This document shows positions 63,207 to 64,000 of a DNA stretch of 64,000 nt, piece after piece. The DNA is from Tilletia caries (taxonomy: Eukaryota; Basidiomycota; Exobasidiomycetes; Tilletiales; Tilletiaceae): positions 434,001 to 498,000 of the forward strand of contig JALUTQ010000005.1 in NCBI GenBank assembly GCA_032718865.1. The letters are read 5' to 3'. Position 1 is the first letter of the stretch. Each line of letters opens with the position of its first letter. The translations under genes were made by a program, and so were the position numbers. Below the pieces are notes generated by a model, which ran no database searches, had not been told where the DNA came from, and was given only the letters and a program-made list of their open reading frames with translations.

Positions 63207-64000
63207 GGTGGATTGGTGAAGACGAGGCCAAGGATGAGGTCGGGGAGCCCAAGGATGACATCGGCGAGTCCAAGTCAACAACGACCACTCAACAGACAAC
63301 AGACAACGAAATCTACAAGACGCCCTTCTCTTCCCGTGTGCACTTCTCTTTGGCAACCATGAGAACTTGGATGCTTTTGTATGCATTCATGCTTCATGCG
63401 TATCATTCATTTTCATATTGAGGCGGCGCAGACATGCGTGTCGCGCGTCGCAGGACAACTGACCTTGTCATCTTCTGCTCCCTTCTCCCCTCTCAATACC
63501 TCAGAACCTCATGTGCGACAGCAGGCGATATTAACGACACGACGACGCTTCGGCCCAGCACAAGTTACAAGCCAGACTGCCGCCTGCCAGGTCTGGGCCC
63601 TGGGGCTCTCGACACCAAAGCCATACGACTCGAGGGCGAGCCAGTGTTGGCGATCCCATCGACCTTGGACGCTGTGATTGATCTTAACTGGCCGACACTC
63701 GACAGGCGGCTACAGCGGCCAGGCGGTTCACTTGGCATGTACGTGAGGTCGTCGCTGATCCTCGCGATGCCGTGAAGATATATGTACGGAATAAGACGAC
63801 TTCCGCCAGCCATGCCCTTTCATCTCCCTCCTCAGTCCCATTTGCTCACCTTCTCACCTTATCTTCCCATAAATGGCACCTTCTTCCTCCCCCATCTTGT
63901 CTGCTCCGCAGCATTGCTTTCTCCACTCACACTCTTTTGCCCCTGCTCGTTCCCTAACCCCTCTCTCAACCTCTTATCCTCTCATCCTTTATCCTCTCTT
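63207..64000. other. Region upstream of ESA1 to window end
   Basis: No gene supported. The last 180 bases are strongly pyrimidine-rich on the plus strand and could be the leader of a plus-strand gene beyond the window. Confidence 0.35.

Overview
The window is nuclear DNA of a filamentous or yeast-like fungus, most probably a basidiomycete. It has GC-rich genes with several short GT-AG introns each, typical fungal housekeeping genes (CAND1, Cdc11-type septin, Mdm10, Esa1), and DUF6589 and RecQ-like genes of the kind common in Basidiomycota. I cannot name the species. All assignments come from reading the sequence and remembered family features; no search was run.

The left half (about 1-34.3 kb) is a transposon-dense block. 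A RecQ-type helicase gene (+) and a DUF6589 gene (-) converge and lie between imperfect inverted repeats at 137-232 and 14075-14177. The helicase reading frame is broken at its Q motif/Walker A junction by a 5-kb array with the structure LTR-internal-LTR-internal-LTR (2186-7187), flanked by a 5-bp duplication, CAGCT. Each internal region carries an intronless ORF for a protein with an FHA-like domain and a C-terminal membrane anchor instead of gag/pol. A second three-LTR array (14562-23463, minus strand) carries an intact Ty3/gypsy gag and pol of the same family. In its pol the RNase H domain is split, and the second half sits at the extreme C-terminus after integrase. This array abuts a 5'-truncated, frameshifted Tad1/I-like LINE (23464 to about 29050). 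A tyrosine-recombinase (DIRS-order) retrotransposon, minus strand, follows at 29430-34266, with inverted termini and a degenerate recombinase.

The right half is ordinary genic DNA: CAND1 (+), septin (+), MDM10 (-), a PurU-like formyltetrahydrofolate deformylase (-), a predicted mitochondrial protein of unknown function (-), a GPALPP/DUF3752 protein (-), an FF-domain protein (+), an oxysterol-binding protein (+) and the MYST acetyltransferase ESA1 (-). It is interrupted by one 7.1-kb DIRS-order element (48612-55760) bounded by exact 28-bp inverted repeats. That element sits between the start codons of two divergent genes. Its RT gene contains a 738-bp intron filled with a minisatellite, at the same place where the first DIRS-order element has a 318-bp intron.

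The main candidates for something undescribed are the FHA/tail-anchor gene carried by a non-autonomous LTR element, the permuted RNase H of the related Ty3 pol, and the helicase plus DUF6589 unit with inverted ends.
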